From: Streptomyces liliifuscus
GTDB lineage: Bacteria > Actinomycetota > Actinomycetes > Streptomycetales > Streptomycetaceae
Reading direction: 5' to 3'
DNA length: 64,000 bases
Assembly (NCBI RefSeq): GCF_016598615.1
Contig: NZ_CP066831.1
Location: 10,354,001-10,418,000, forward strand
Each line of letters begins with the position of its first letter. Position 1 is the stretch's first letter. The notes beneath the pieces are model-generated. The model ran no database searches. It was given only the letters and a program-made list of their open reading frames with translations, and was not told where the DNA came from. Below are positions 34,084 through 44,600 of this stretch, piece after piece. A program made the position numbers and the translations under genes.

Positions 34084-36134
34084 GGTGTGGGTGACCCTCC
34101 GGTTGGCGGTGAGGACGGTCGCAGGACGGTCAGTACGTGCGCGGCCCGGTGGCCGGGCTCAAGGCGTACGTAGTTGGTCCTGCCCCAGTGGTAGGTCTCG
34201 CCGGTGAGCTCGTCGCGCACCGGCATCGACTCGTGCCAGTCGAGGCCGAGTCGTGGCATGTCCAACGAGACCGTGGCCTCCTGGGTGTGGTGAGGGTCGA
34301 GGTTCACGACCACCAGAACCCTGTCGGACTCGTCGTGCTTGCTGTACGCGATCACCGCGTCGTTGTCGGTGTCGTGGAAGTGGAGATTCCTGAGTCGGCG
34401 CAGTGCGCTGTGCTGCCGTCTGATCCGGTTCAGGGAACCGATGAGAGGCGCGATGGAACGTCCGTCACGCTCGGCCGCCTCCCAGTCCCGGGGCCGCAGC
34501 TGGTATTTCTCCGAGTCGAGATAGTCCTCGCCGCCCGCCCTGAACGGAGTGTTCTCGCACAGCTCGTATCCGGCGTACATTCCCCAGGCCGGCGAAAGGG
34601 TCGCCGCCAGAACGGCCCGTACTTCGAAAGCCGGACGGCCGCCGTGCTGGAGATACCCGGGCAGGATGTCGGGCGTGTTCACAAAGAAGTTGGGACGCAT
34701 ATACGCGGCGACATCGTCGCTGGATAGTTCGGTGAGGTATTCGGTCAGTTCGGCCTTGGTGTTGCGCCAGGTGAAGTACGTGTACGACTGCTGGAAACCG
34801 ACGCGCGCCAGGGCATGCATGATCTCCGGGCGGGTGAACGCCTCGGCCAGGAAGACGACATCGGGATCGGTGCGGTTGATGTCCGCGATCACCTGCTCCC
34901 AGAACGCCACCGGCTTCGTGTGCGGATTGTCCACGCGGAAGATCCGTACACCGTGGCTCATCCAGAAACGCAGAATCCGCCCGGTCTCGGCGACCAGCCC
35001 CGGCATGTCCTCGTCGAAGGCGATCGGATAGATGTCCTGGTACTTCTTCGGCGGGTTCTCCGCGTACGCGATCGTGCCGTCCGAGCGGTGGTGGAACCAC
35101 TCCGGGTGCTTCTCCACCCACGGGTGGTCCGGCGAGCACTGGAGCGCGAAGTCCAGGGCGACTTCGAGATCGAGCTCCGCCGCGGTACGCACGAAGGCGT
35201 CGAAGTCGTCGATCGTGCCGAGGTCGGGGTGGACGGCGTCGTGCCCGCCCTCCGGTGAGCCGATCGCCCAGGGGACCCCGACATCCTGACGGCCCGCCGA
35301 CAGGTTGTTGTTGGGGCCCTTGCGGAAGGTCGTACCGATGGGGTGGATCGGTGGCAGGTACACCACGTCGAAGCCCATCTCCGCGATCGCCGGCAGCCGC
35401 CGCGCCGCGGTCCGGAAGGTGCCGGTGACCGGCGGCTCGCCGTCCTCGACCACCGCGCCCTCCGAGCGCGGGAAGAACTCGTACCAGGATCCGTACAACG
35501 CCCGCTCCCGCTCCACGAGCAAGGGCAACGGGGCCGATCGGGAGACCCGTTCCCGCAGGGGGTGGTCCGCCAGCGCCGCGTCCACGTCCGGGGTCAGGGC
35601 GGCGGCGAGGCGGGCGATCGGCGGCCGGGACTCGTCGCGCAGAGCGTCCACCGCTGTCAGTACCGCCGCTCGCCCGGCCTCGTGCGGGACTCCAGAAGCG
35701 GCGCGTTCGTACAACTCGGCGCCCTCCTCCAGGACCAGCTCGACATCGATGCCCGCCGGAATCTTGATACCGGCGGCGCGGCGCCAGGTGGTCACGGGGT
35801 CGGACCAGGCCTCCACCCAGTACGCCCAGTCGCCCACCGATCCGGGGGTGACGTCGGCGCCCCAGCGGTCGGTGCCGGGGGCCAGTTCGCGCATCGGGGT
35901 CCAGGGGCCCGTACGGCCCTGTGGATCGCACAGGACGACGTTCGCGGCGACAGCGTCGTGACCCTCGCCGAAGACGGTGGCGGTGACCTGGAAGGTTTCG
36001 CCCGGGACCGCCTTCGCCGGGCGGGTGCCGCGGTCGACGGCCGGTCGGACATCCACCACAGGGACGCGGCCGATCGGGACGATGGGCACGCGGCCAACAG
36101 GGGGGACACGGCCGTCGGCCGGGTTGTCGGTCAT
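34080..36134 (-). CDS. glgE: Alpha-1,4-glucan:maltose-1-phosphate maltosyltransferase (GlgE, Pep1)
   Basis: Predicted 684 residues, GH13_3. ATG at 36134 has GGAGG eight bases upstream. N-terminal tail has repeated GRVP units ('GRVPPVGRVPIVPIGRVPVVDV'); then the N and S domains, catalytic barrel and C domain. D402 (IFRVDNPHTKP) is the nucleophile and E431 (FLAEAFTRPEI) the acid/base; their spacing of 29 matches characterised Streptomyces GlgE. 'LPPIHPIGTTFRKGPNNNLSAGRQDVGVPWAIGS' is the family hallmark. It transfers maltose from maltose 1-phosphate to glucan chains. First gene of glgE-treS-pep2-glgB. Confidence 0.97.
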
Positions 36135-36253
36135 GGCTCTCACCTCCGTCGTCTTCTGCGTTTCCTTCGCTGTGCTTGCGTTCTTCGCCGTTCTCGCTGT
36201 CCTTGCCGCTCTCGCGCCCCGGTCCGTACCTGGCGGCACTGCCGGAGGCCCCG

Positions 36254-36577
36254 TTACGCCACAGGGCTTGCCGCGAGACCGTCGGATCGGCCGGACCTGC
36301 CGGACTTGGCGGATCGCCGGCCGTCGGCAGGGCCGACTCGGGCCCGGTTCCGGCGGCGGGCGCCCGGCCCGACCGACAGATAGCGCTCGGCGGCGTGGAC
36401 GGCCTCCCGCGCGCAGCGTTTGCCCATCAGCACGCACAGCGTGTAGCCCGTGTCCTCGAAATTGCCCCGCGCCGCACGGTCGGCGGGGGCCGCGAGCATC
36501 ATGCGTTCCCAGGCTCGGTACAGCTCCAGATGCCTGGCGACCTCGGCTTTGGCAGGCAGCAGCATTTCACTGGTCAC
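36254..36577 (-). CDS. DUF5133 domain small protein
   Basis: Predicted 107 residues from the GTG at 36577, which has GGGAG six bases upstream; an ATG four codons later is the alternative. Core sequence 'MLLPAKAEVARHLELYRAWERMMLAAPADRAARGNFEDTGYTLCVLMGKRCAREAVHAAERYL' is the DUF5133 pattern, an all-helical domain found almost only in streptomycetes. The tail is basic and Arg/Ser/Gly-rich. Function unknown. It precedes the glgE operon on the same strand (119-base gap) and is divergent from an ATPase-like regulator gene. Confidence 0.8.
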   Translation of the reverse strand: MTSEMLLPAKAEVARHLELYRAWERMMLAAPADRAARGNFEDTGYTLCVLMGKRCAREAVHAAERYLSVGPGARRRNRARVGPADGRRSAKSGRSGRSDGLAASPVA

Positions 36578-36868
36578 CTTCCGCTCCCTCGAATGCGCAC
36601 GGTTCGCCCGGATCGTGCGTGAAGCCCGTGCACGGAGAGGCATCGACCGACTACAGCGGCCGACGCCCTCACCCATGGTGCATGCGGTGACACTCAACGT
36701 CCTGTTGTCGCTTCAACTACATCCGGCGCGCCCTCGTGTTGCACGAATGGAGTACCGCTCCCACTCTGGGACTGACTCAGAAGCGATCACTGCTCACGCT
36801 TCGTGTTCGGGGCTCGGCCCGCAGGGGCGAGGAGGAGCAAGAGCTTCGCCGGTGAGGAGCCAACGACG
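36578..36868. other. Divergent intergenic region, no clear element
   Basis: 291 bases between the DUF5133 start and the ATPase-domain gene start. I find no convincing -35/-10 pair, dyad or repeat longer than chance. Confidence 0.5.
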
Positions 36869-37393
36869 ATGAAGACCGTAGTGCCCTGCTACTACCACCT
36901 CGACGTGGAAGTCAGTCCGGAGCGGGTCGACCAGGTCAGGCGCATTCTGGCCGCCCATCTCCGGTACTGGAACCTTGAGAACCTCGTCGAGCCCGTCTGT
37001 CACTGCGCCGACGTGCTGCTCCGCTCGATCGGGGAGCACGCGGCCGACAAGAACACCACCATCGAGATGTGGTGGAACGGCCAGCACCTCATCACCGCCG
37101 TCGCCGACAACGACGGCGGGATCCATCCGGAGTCCGCCACGCCCGGCTGCCTGGCCCGCATCGCCGCGCTGAGCGACGGATGGGGCTGTTGCGGCACGGA
37201 CACCGGCGGAAAGATCGTCTGGTTCTCGCGCCGGGCCCGCGCCATCGAGCGTGCCCCGCTGGTCCCGGCCGGCCCCGCGCCCAGTCTGCGCGAGGCCCGG
37301 CGGACGCCCCGTGAGATGCCCGTACCGGCGAGGGCGATCTCCATGCCCGTGGGTTCGTTCCAGGACGAGGTCGTCGCGGCGGCCTCCGGGTAG
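36869..37393 (+). CDS. ATP-binding-like (degenerate GHKL, RsbW-type) regulatory protein
   Basis: Predicted 174 residues from an ATG with GAGGAG nine bases upstream. The layout follows anti-sigma-factor kinases: an N-terminal strand, helix 'VDQVRRILAAHLRYWNLENLVEPVCHCADVLLRSIGEHA', strand pair 'TTIEMWWNGQHLITAVADNDGG' and 'PGCLARIAALSDGWGCCGTDTGGKIVWF'. The N-box Asn of GHKL ATPases (EL.TNA..H) is replaced (DVLLRSIGEH) and the glycine-rich lid is eroded, so ATP binding is doubtful. Streptomyces has many such proteins acting as protein-protein switches. The Pro/Arg-rich tail of 45 residues looks unstructured. Confidence 0.75.
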   Translation: MKTVVPCYYHLDVEVSPERVDQVRRILAAHLRYWNLENLVEPVCHCADVLLRSIGEHAADKNTTIEMWWNGQHLITAVADNDGGIHPESATPGCLARIAALSDGWGCCGTDTGGKIVWFSRRARAIERAPLVPAGPAPSLREARRTPREMPVPARAISMPVGSFQDEVVAAASG

Positions 37394-37417
37394 ATCCGGT
37401 CCCCGCGGAGAACGCCG

Positions 37418-37455
37418 CACCGGCCCGCAACCGATCAGTCGGTCGCGGGCCGGTG
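37418..37455. terminator. Strong bidirectional hairpin between converging genes
   Basis: CACCGGCCCGC pairs with GCGGGCCGGTG (11 bp), then one A.C mismatch, then ACCGA/TCGGT (5 bp) and a TCAG loop. It sits between the ATPase-like gene and the WD40 gene. Confidence 0.8.
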
Positions 37456-37480
37456 GCGTCCCTCACCCTCGATCCTCGGG

Positions 37481-40400
37481 TCAGGTCCTCGGGCAACTCC
37501 GTCTGTAGGCGACGTCCTGGACGTAGCGGTCCCAGTCGTCCCGCGACAGCCCGGTGGTCACGCGACGGCAGACCGTCCGTGCCGCACGGTCCGGCGTGAT
37601 CTCGTACGCCTGCAAGGGGGCGTGGTCCCCGGCGGCGTAGAGCGTGCCGCCGTCGGGGCCGAACGCCAGCGCGTGGACGGTGTCGCCCGGTGTGACGAGC
37701 GAGGATCCGATCCGTCGGCGGGAGGGCACGTCCCAGAGCTGCAGGGTGCCCTCGTCACCCGCGACGGCGAGCGTGCGGCCGTCGGCGGAGAAGGCCAAAG
37801 CCGACACGTACTGGTAGGTGGTCGTGTCCGGGTCGGCGAGGACGCCGAGCCGTCGGTTCAGCCTTCCGTCCCAGAGGACGACCCGGCCGGAGCCGTCACC
37901 GACGGCCAGATGATCCCCGTCGGGGCTGAACGCCAGAGCGGTGGACTTGCCGGGGCTCCTGACGGACGGCAGCCGGGTGCCCGCGGGCATGCGGTACGCC
38001 TGCCCGCGCTCGGTGACGAGCAGGTCGCCGCCGGGATGCGAGGTGACCGCGCCCACGGAGCCGGGGAGCGTGCCGACCGTGGTCCGGCGACGCAGGTCCC
38101 AGATACGGGTGGACTCGGGTAAGGACCCGCGCAGCGGGGAGAGGAGCAGCGACCGGTCACCGGCGTCGAAGGTGATGTCCGACAGGGCCTCATCGGCGCC
38201 GAGGGTGGTGGTGACGCGCCGTCGCGGAATGTCGTAGAGGGACACCTTGGTCGATGGGGGAGCCGACGCGAGGTCCACCACGCCGTAGGCGAGCTCCTTG
38301 CCGGTGGAATCGATGGCGAGCAGGGCATCGCAGCCTCCGAACGCCACCACTTCCGACGGGGCCCGGCACGGCAGCGGCGGCGGTTCGGCCAGCAGCCGTC
38401 CCGTACGTCCGTCGAGCACGCGGAACCGTAGGCGCTTCCCGTCCTCGTCGACGTCGGCGACCGCAAGGGTCCTGCCGTCCGGGCCGAACTCGACGGCCAG
38501 GGCGGGGGACGGCTCCCAGCGGGTGTTCACCGCGCTGCCCACGTCCAGCGTGTGGACGGCAGGTCCCCATGAGCCCTCCGGACCGCCGAGGTACCGGACG
38601 ATGCCGGCCTCGGTGTCCACCCTGATCTCCTGGACGGTCTCGCCGGCCAACTGGTGCCGTACGACCGGGAAGTCGGGTGAGTCCATCCGCCAGACCAGGA
38701 TCTCCTCGCCGTCCGACGCCACCAAGAAGGCGCCGTCCGAACTGAGTTGAGCGACCTTCAGACCGGGGTACGTGACCGCGGGAAGCTCCTTGCCCGACGT
38801 GACGTCCCACGCCCGGAATCCGGTGGCGTCGATCAGTCCCAGATACCTGCCGTCGGGCGTGAACGTGATCCGCTCCTTGACGCACTGCTCGACGGTGGCT
38901 TTCGGCAGCCAGGGCGCGGGTATGCGACGGTTCTCGGCGACATCCCACAACTCGAACCGCTCGCCCGGGAGGCACAGGGCGAGCAGACGGTCGTCCGCGC
39001 TGACCGTGGCATCCGTGAAGGCGGGGTCGTCCGTCAGAGCCGTGCCCCGGCCGTCCTTCTCCTGCCGGTTCTTGTGTGCGGTGAGCCTTGCCCACTCCAC
39101 TTGGGAGCCGGTCGCCGCGTCCGGCTTCGCGTCGGTGTCGCGCGTGATCTCCAGGAGCTTTCGCCGGGACCGGGCGTCCCAGAGCTGCACCCGGCGCTCG
39201 GATCCCTCGGCGTGGTGGACGAGGAGGCTGCGACCGCTCGCCCCCATCTCGACGCCGCCGTCGGCGACGGCCAGCGGTTTCCCCTCGCGTTGTCCTGTGG
39301 CGAGGTTTCGCAGTACGACCCTTTCTTCGCCGGATTCTCTGTCGAACTCGGGGATCCATGAGGCGTCGGCCCGGACGAACCCCACGTCCTTCGCCGTGTC
39401 GCCGAGCCCCGGCCAGGTGGCCGTACGCCGACGCGTCTCCATGTCCCATCGGGTCACCTGACCGGCGCCGACGCTGAGGAGAGTGCGGCCGTCGGCGCTG
39501 AGATGCCGCATGGTCTCGTCGGAGCCGTCGGGATCGGTGAACACGTCCTGGTTGCGCTGGGCCGCGGCGCCGAGCAGTGCGGAACGGGTCTCGGGAAGGT
39601 CGGCCACGCGCCACGCGGCGAGGCTGAGCCGCATCGCCGTCACCGGGTCGGACAGACGCAGACTCTCCGCGACGCCGACGAGGCGACGGGCCTCCGCCTC
39701 GATCCGCCGCCGCTCGCCGGACTGGTTCTGCTCCCAGGCGACGAGTGCCGCGACAAGGCTCAGCACCACCAGGACGGACAGGACGACCGTACGAGTCCTG
39801 CGGCCCCGCCGCTCACCCCGGCGGGCGTCGAGGCCGACGTCGAGGAACTCCCGTTCCAGCGGGGTGAGATCGTCCGTGGCGCCGAACTGCTCCTCTGCGG
39901 TGGACAGTCGCACGCCCCGGTAGAGGGAGCCCGCGTCCCGTCCCAGGTCCTGCCAGGTGGCCGCCGCCTCGGTGAGCCGGTGCTGGGACCTGAGCCGCTC
40001 GCGGTCCTCGTCGATCCAGGTACGCAGTCGGGGCCACGCGGTGAGGACAGCCTCGTGGGCCAGGTCGACGGTGTCCTCGTCGAGCGTGATGAGCCGGGCG
40101 CGGGCGAGCCGTTCGAGTACGACATCAGTGTCGGCGTCCGTGTCGCCGCCCAGCGTGGTGAGCTCCGTGCGCCGGGTCGGCCGGCGCGTGTCGCCGGTCC
40201 CCTGACCCGGGCTCACCAGGCGGAGCAGGATGCGACGGGCGGTGTCGGCTTGAGGGCCGGTCAGGCTCTCGTAGAGATCCTCGGCGGTACGGGCGATCGC
40301 CCCGTGGAGGCCTCCCGCGGCGTCGTACGCGGCCTCGCCCAGTGCTCTGCCCCGGCGTCTGCGCCAGGTTTCCAGCAGGGCGTGCGACATGAGCGGCAGG

Positions 40401-41320
40401 CCACCGGGCTCGTCCTGGATCTCGGCGATGATCCGTGAGGTCAGCGTCCGTTCGACGATCAGACCCCCGAGTGCGGCCGGTTTCACGATCGTCTCGCGCA
40501 GCTCCTCCGTGCTCATGGGAGCAACCAGGAGCGTCGCCTCCTGTGCGGCCTGGGCGAGTCGGCGGTATCGGGCGCAGTGGCCGTAGAAGTCGGCGCGGAC
40601 CGCGACGACGACACGAATGCCGTGTTCGGGTCGGACGGCGGTGAACAGCAGGTCGAGGAAGCCCTTTCGCTCGGCGGGATCGGCGCAGAGGGTGAAGACC
40701 TCCTCGAACTGGTCCACCACGATCACGGTCCCGGCGCGGGTGGTGCTCGGATCCAGGGCGTCGGCGTGGGTGCGGGCCGGGTGCGGTCCCGGGGTGAGGA
40801 TCCGGATCGTCGCGGGCCGGACACGCGGCGGGTCGGTCTTCCGGAGGCGCGGGATGAGACCCGCGCGCAGCAGGGAGGACTTGCCGCTGCCGGACGGGCC
40901 CGTCAGGACGACGAAGTCCTTGTCCCGTACCAGGTCGACGAGTTGGCCGACGAGATCGTCCCGGCCGAAGAAGCGTTCGCTGTCGCTCGCCTCGAAGCGG
41001 GCCAGACCGGGGTAGGGGGCCTCCGCGTCGTCGTCGGCGGCACGGCTCTCCTCGGCCGTGTCCTGGGCGGCCCGGTGCCACCGTCGCTCCCATTCGTCGC
41101 GGTCCCCGCCGCACACCTCGGCATAGGCGAGGACCACCGGCAGCGAGGCCAGTCTCTCTCCGGCCGCCGCCTGCGCGAGCGTGGCCGCGGAGTAGTGCGC
41201 CTGCCGAGCCATCGCGCGGTAGGTGATCCCGCCCGCCTCCCGACGCAACTTCCGCAGTTCGTACGCGAATTGCGCGACAGGTCCCTCGGTCGGGTCCAGC
41301 GGCCGCTCACGACGTCCCAT
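37481..41320 (-). CDS. HTH - STAND ATPase - transmembrane - WD40 repeat protein
   Basis: Predicted 1279 residues. Domain order: N-terminal HTH_31/XRE-like segment (residues about 15-75, 'QFAYELRKLRREAGGITYRAMARQAHYSAATLAQAAAGERL'); nSTAND1 ATPase starting 'PYPGLARFEASDSERFFGRDDLVGQL' with Walker A GPSGSGKSS (K147) and Walker B 'VIVVDQFEEVFTLC' (about 197-210); helical STAND segment to about 500; one membrane helix near 508-530 ('VVLSVLVVLSLVAALVAW'); then about 650 residues of WD40-type beta-propeller with repeated 'SADGRTL', 'SPDGDHLAVGDGSGRVVLWD' and 'LWDVPSRRRIG' units. Such proteins are signalling or conflict-system hubs; the ligand is unknown. No partner effector gene is adjacent. Confidence 0.88.
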   Translation of the reverse strand: MGRRERPLDPTEGPVAQFAYELRKLRREAGGITYRAMARQAHYSAATLAQAAAGERLASLPVVLAYAEVCGGDRDEWERRWHRAAQDTAEESRAADDDAEAPYPGLARFEASDSERFFGRDDLVGQLVDLVRDKDFVVLTGPSGSGKSSLLRAGLIPRLRKTDPPRVRPATIRILTPGPHPARTHADALDPSTTRAGTVIVVDQFEEVFTLCADPAERKGFLDLLFTAVRPEHGIRVVVAVRADFYGHCARYRRLAQAAQEATLLVAPMSTEELRETIVKPAALGGLIVERTLTSRIIAEIQDEPGGLPLMSHALLETWRRRRGRALGEAAYDAAGGLHGAIARTAEDLYESLTGPQADTARRILLRLVSPGQGTGDTRRPTRRTELTTLGGDTDADTDVVLERLARARLITLDEDTVDLAHEAVLTAWPRLRTWIDEDRERLRSQHRLTEAAATWQDLGRDAGSLYRGVRLSTAEEQFGATDDLTPLEREFLDVGLDARRGERRGRRTRTVVLSVLVVLSLVAALVAWEQNQSGERRRIEAEARRLVGVAESLRLSDPVTAMRLSLAAWRVADLPETRSALLGAAAQRNQDVFTDPDGSDETMRHLSADGRTLLSVGAGQVTRWDMETRRRTATWPGLGDTAKDVGFVRADASWIPEFDRESGEERVVLRNLATGQREGKPLAVADGGVEMGASGRSLLVHHAEGSERRVQLWDARSRRKLLEITRDTDAKPDAATGSQVEWARLTAHKNRQEKDGRGTALTDDPAFTDATVSADDRLLALCLPGERFELWDVAENRRIPAPWLPKATVEQCVKERITFTPDGRYLGLIDATGFRAWDVTSGKELPAVTYPGLKVAQLSSDGAFLVASDGEEILVWRMDSPDFPVVRHQLAGETVQEIRVDTEAGIVRYLGGPEGSWGPAVHTLDVGSAVNTRWEPSPALAVEFGPDGRTLAVADVDEDGKRLRFRVLDGRTGRLLAEPPPLPCRAPSEVVAFGGCDALLAIDSTGKELAYGVVDLASAPPSTKVSLYDIPRRRVTTTLGADEALSDITFDAGDRSLLLSPLRGSLPESTRIWDLRRRTTVGTLPGSVGAVTSHPGGDLLVTERGQAYRMPAGTRLPSVRSPGKSTALAFSPDGDHLAVGDGSGRVVLWDGRLNRRLGVLADPDTTTYQYVSALAFSADGRTLAVAGDEGTLQLWDVPSRRRIGSSLVTPGDTVHALAFGPDGGTLYAAGDHAPLQAYEITPDRAARTVCRRVTTGLSRDDWDRYVQDVAYRRSCPRT

Positions 41321-41642
41321 CGCATCCCCCGTCGCCGTGTGCGCCTGTCGACCCGCACGCTACGAATCCCGGCGGCGGTGGGGAAAGGGGCATGGCGAGA
41401 ACGCACCACTCGCGCCACGAAATTGTCTGAAGTGGCGACAGGGGACTGCCGGACAATGCCCCGACCGTGAAAGCTGAGGTCATGGCGGGCCGGCGCGACC
41501 CACGTGGACGTACGGGGGAGCACGGGGGAGCGTTCCACGCTGCCGGCCCGCCGACGCCGGACGGGGGACAGTGCCGGGCGTGTGAGGTTCCGGGAGGCCG
41601 GGTCAGGGGGAAGCCCGGCCTTCCGGGACACCACGGCGAGCT
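41321..41642. other. 322-base intergenic region with two inverted repeats
   Basis: Between the WD40 gene start and the GH106 stop. It holds ATTGTC/GACAAT (41422-41427 and 41452-41457, 24-base loop) about 100 bases before the WD40 gene, and the 11-bp pair GGCGGGCCGGC/GCCGGCCCGCC (41484-41494 and 41542-41552). The second is a plausible terminator for the GH106 gene; the first may be regulatory. Confidence 0.5.
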
Positions 41643-44600
41643 CTAGTGAGTGGGCGGACCGACGCGAGCCTCTCCGTACGGCACGAGGCGTACCGGCCCC
41701 ATCAGTCCGTACGCCTGCCGTGTCAGGCCGCCGTACACGCCGGGATCGCTGACCCGCAGCCGGTTGGCGAGCGGGGTCGCCACCTCGACCTCGATGACGT
41801 TCTGCCCGCGGTGGAGCAGGCCGCCGAGGTCCACCACCGGGTGGATCTGGTCGACCGGGTCGAGGCGGTGGCCGTTGACGGTGACCCGGCAGGTGTCGGT
41901 GACGGCTCCCAGTTCGAGGCGCGCGCCACGGCCGCCCGTCCAGGCGTCGCCGAGCGTGACCGTGGTGCGGTAGCGGCCGATGCCGGAGACGTCGGCGAGT
42001 TCCGGGATCTGCGACCAGGGCACCAGGGCGTCCAGGGTCAGGTCGTGCTCGACGACGGTGGTCCTGGTGGCAGTGGCGCCGGGCCGCCAGTCCTGTACGC
42101 GAAGGCGCCAGGAGGTGAGTTCCGTCGGCCCGGGGATGCCCTTGAAGGACGTACGCACCGCGCGTCCGTGGGACAGCACGGTCCGGTACGTGCCCGCCGC
42201 CGTCGCGCGGACGGTGAGTCCGGCCTCCGTGAAGCGCACCTCGTCCGCCTCGCCGGCGACCGCGTGCGGGCGGCGGCCGTTGCGGTCGCCGAAGAGGCCG
42301 GGGCGCCCGATCGCCACGACGAGGGTCTCCGCGGGCTGGAGGGCTACCCGCACGGTGACCGTGTCGCCGTCCTCGGTGTAGCGGGCGATCCGCTCGGCTC
42401 CGCCGGTCCACGGATCCAGCAGATACGGCACTCCGCCGGCCGTGGCGCGACGCAGCGTGACGTCGTGGTCGATGGCGGCCACCGGCGGCTTCACGGTCTC
42501 GGCGTGCTTGCCGTTGCAGAGGTAGTAGTAGTCGACGCCGTCGGCCACCCGGTGGGCGTTGAGGAGGGTGGAGGCGGACGCGTATCCGGCGTCGGGCCGT
42601 ACACCGAGCTCGGTGAGGGCGGTCGGCACCGCGGTCTTGTCGGTGACGCGACGGACCCGCGGCTGGGCGAGCAACTCCGTGACGACCGAACCCAGTTCGT
42701 CGGTCTCGCCGCTGTCGGGGATGCCGGACGGCACGACGGTGTCCCATGCGCCGAGCAGCACGATCGGCAGTCCGGCGCGGGTGAGCCGCAGCAGGGCGCG
42801 GGCGTCCCGCAGGGCGAGGGTCACCGTGGACCCGTAGAAGAAGTCGCCCTCGACGAACAGGGCCTTGTAGGCCGGGCCGTCGGGTGCGAGCCGTCCCCCG
42901 CGCACGGTGGCGGCGGGCAGGTCGAACAGCGGGCCGCTGAGGAACTGATGGGTCCAGCCCAGGGTGATGCCGGTGGCGGTGAACCAGGAGGCGCCGATGC
43001 CGGTGGCGGTGTAGCCGGTCTGCCGGAACACCGCCACATCGGCTCTGGGCCGGCCGGTCTGCAGCACCTGATGGACCCGCGCCAGGTAGCCGGAGACGTC
43101 CGGCACGTGCTTCCAGGTCGGATGGCGCGGACCCCAGGACTCGCCGTAGCCGGCCGTGCCCTTGTACGGGGTGAAGGCCGCGTATCCCGGCCAGTTGACG
43201 CCCGGCAGCTCGGCGTAGGAGAAGCCGTGCACCACGGTCTGGTTGACCCCGGCCGCGTAGGCGCCGCCCATCGTCCGCAGGAACCGCTGCCAGGTGGTGC
43301 TGTAGGCGCTGCCGGAGTACGCGCCGGCCTCGCACGAGAGCACGGTGTGCCCGGCCATGTCACGGCCGCCGACCAGACAGCGGTAGTCGTCGAGGTTCTT
43401 GAAGCCCAGGGACTCGCCCTCGGCGATGTCCAGGACCGCGGCCGAGGCGATGGCGTCGGTCTGCAACCCGTAGGGCTGGGAACGCAGTTGGAGGCCGAGC
43501 GAGTGGGCCCAGGTGCGCAGCGCCCCCACGTGGTGTCTGTTGAAGAGAGTGGAGACCGTCTCCCAGAAGTCGTGCCGGATCTGGCGGGTGGCGGCGGCCT
43601 CGAAGGCGAAGACCTGGTTGCTGTTGTCGAGGATCACGGCGGGCAGCAGCGGCAGCAGGGAGCGGCCGGTGTGCTCCCGGAACGCGGCGGGCAGGCCCGG
43701 CGTCCACTGGAGCCCGTCCGTCTCCAGCTCGATGGAGTCCTCGAAGAGCGCGCCGCCGGAGACCTTCAGCAGACGGCGGATCGCCGGAGTGAGGAGGTGG
43801 GCCTCCCAGAAGTCGGTCACCGCTCGGGTGCCGGCCGCGCTGAAGTGGTCGACGACGTAGGAGGGTGGGTCGGTGTGCGGGCCGGCCTCCGGCGTCTGGC
43901 CGGAGCCGCGCACCCAGTAGGCGATCAGGACCCAGGTGCCGTCGTCGGGCGCGGTCCAGCCGAGTGTGCCGTCGGAGACGGTGGAGGTGAGGTCGCGGAC
44001 CGAGTCCTGGTCGAGGCCTGTCTCCTTGCGGGTGGAGTTCGCGGTGTTGACGCGTGCGGCCTGAACCAGCAGCAGCCGTTGCTCGGTGACGCCGGAAGCC
44101 GCCTCGTGGACGGGTTCGGGGACCGGGCCGGAGTAGGCGGTACCCGGGGCCAACGTGACGGCCCCGTGGGCGAGTTCCTTGACGGCGGCCTCGCTGTCCG
44201 GGGTGATGCCGGGAACAGCCGCGGGCCACGCGGGGCCGACGGTGAGATCGATGGTGAGGCCGCGTCGGGCCGCCTGGCTCAGCGCGGCCTCGACGCCGGC
44301 GACCCAGGAGGGGCTGCCCCAGCCGTGGCGCTCGGTGTCCAGCACCGACGGGTCGGCGACGCTGTGGTGGACGGCGGCTATCTCGGCGCCGCCGAAGCCC
44401 GCGTCGGCGATCTGGTCGATCTCCCGTCTGATCTCGTCGGGCCGCACCAGGCCGTCGGGCCACCACCAGCGGAACTTCGGCCGCACCGCGCGGCCCGGCT
44501 CGGCAAAACCCGAGAAGGCGGAGGCGGCGGAGACGGCCGAAGCGGCGGAGGAGGGGGCGGAGGCGGCTGCGGCGCTCCCGGATCCCGCCCCGGTCAGCGC

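Noticed and set aside
36135..36253. Low-complexity Ala/Thr/Lys N-terminal extension of GlgE
   Set aside because: A GGAGG at the right distance supports the start at 36134; the upstream part is probably leader.
37481..41320. Confirmed antiphage defence gene
   Set aside because: STAND and WD40 domains alone do not show defence; no effector or defence neighbours are present.
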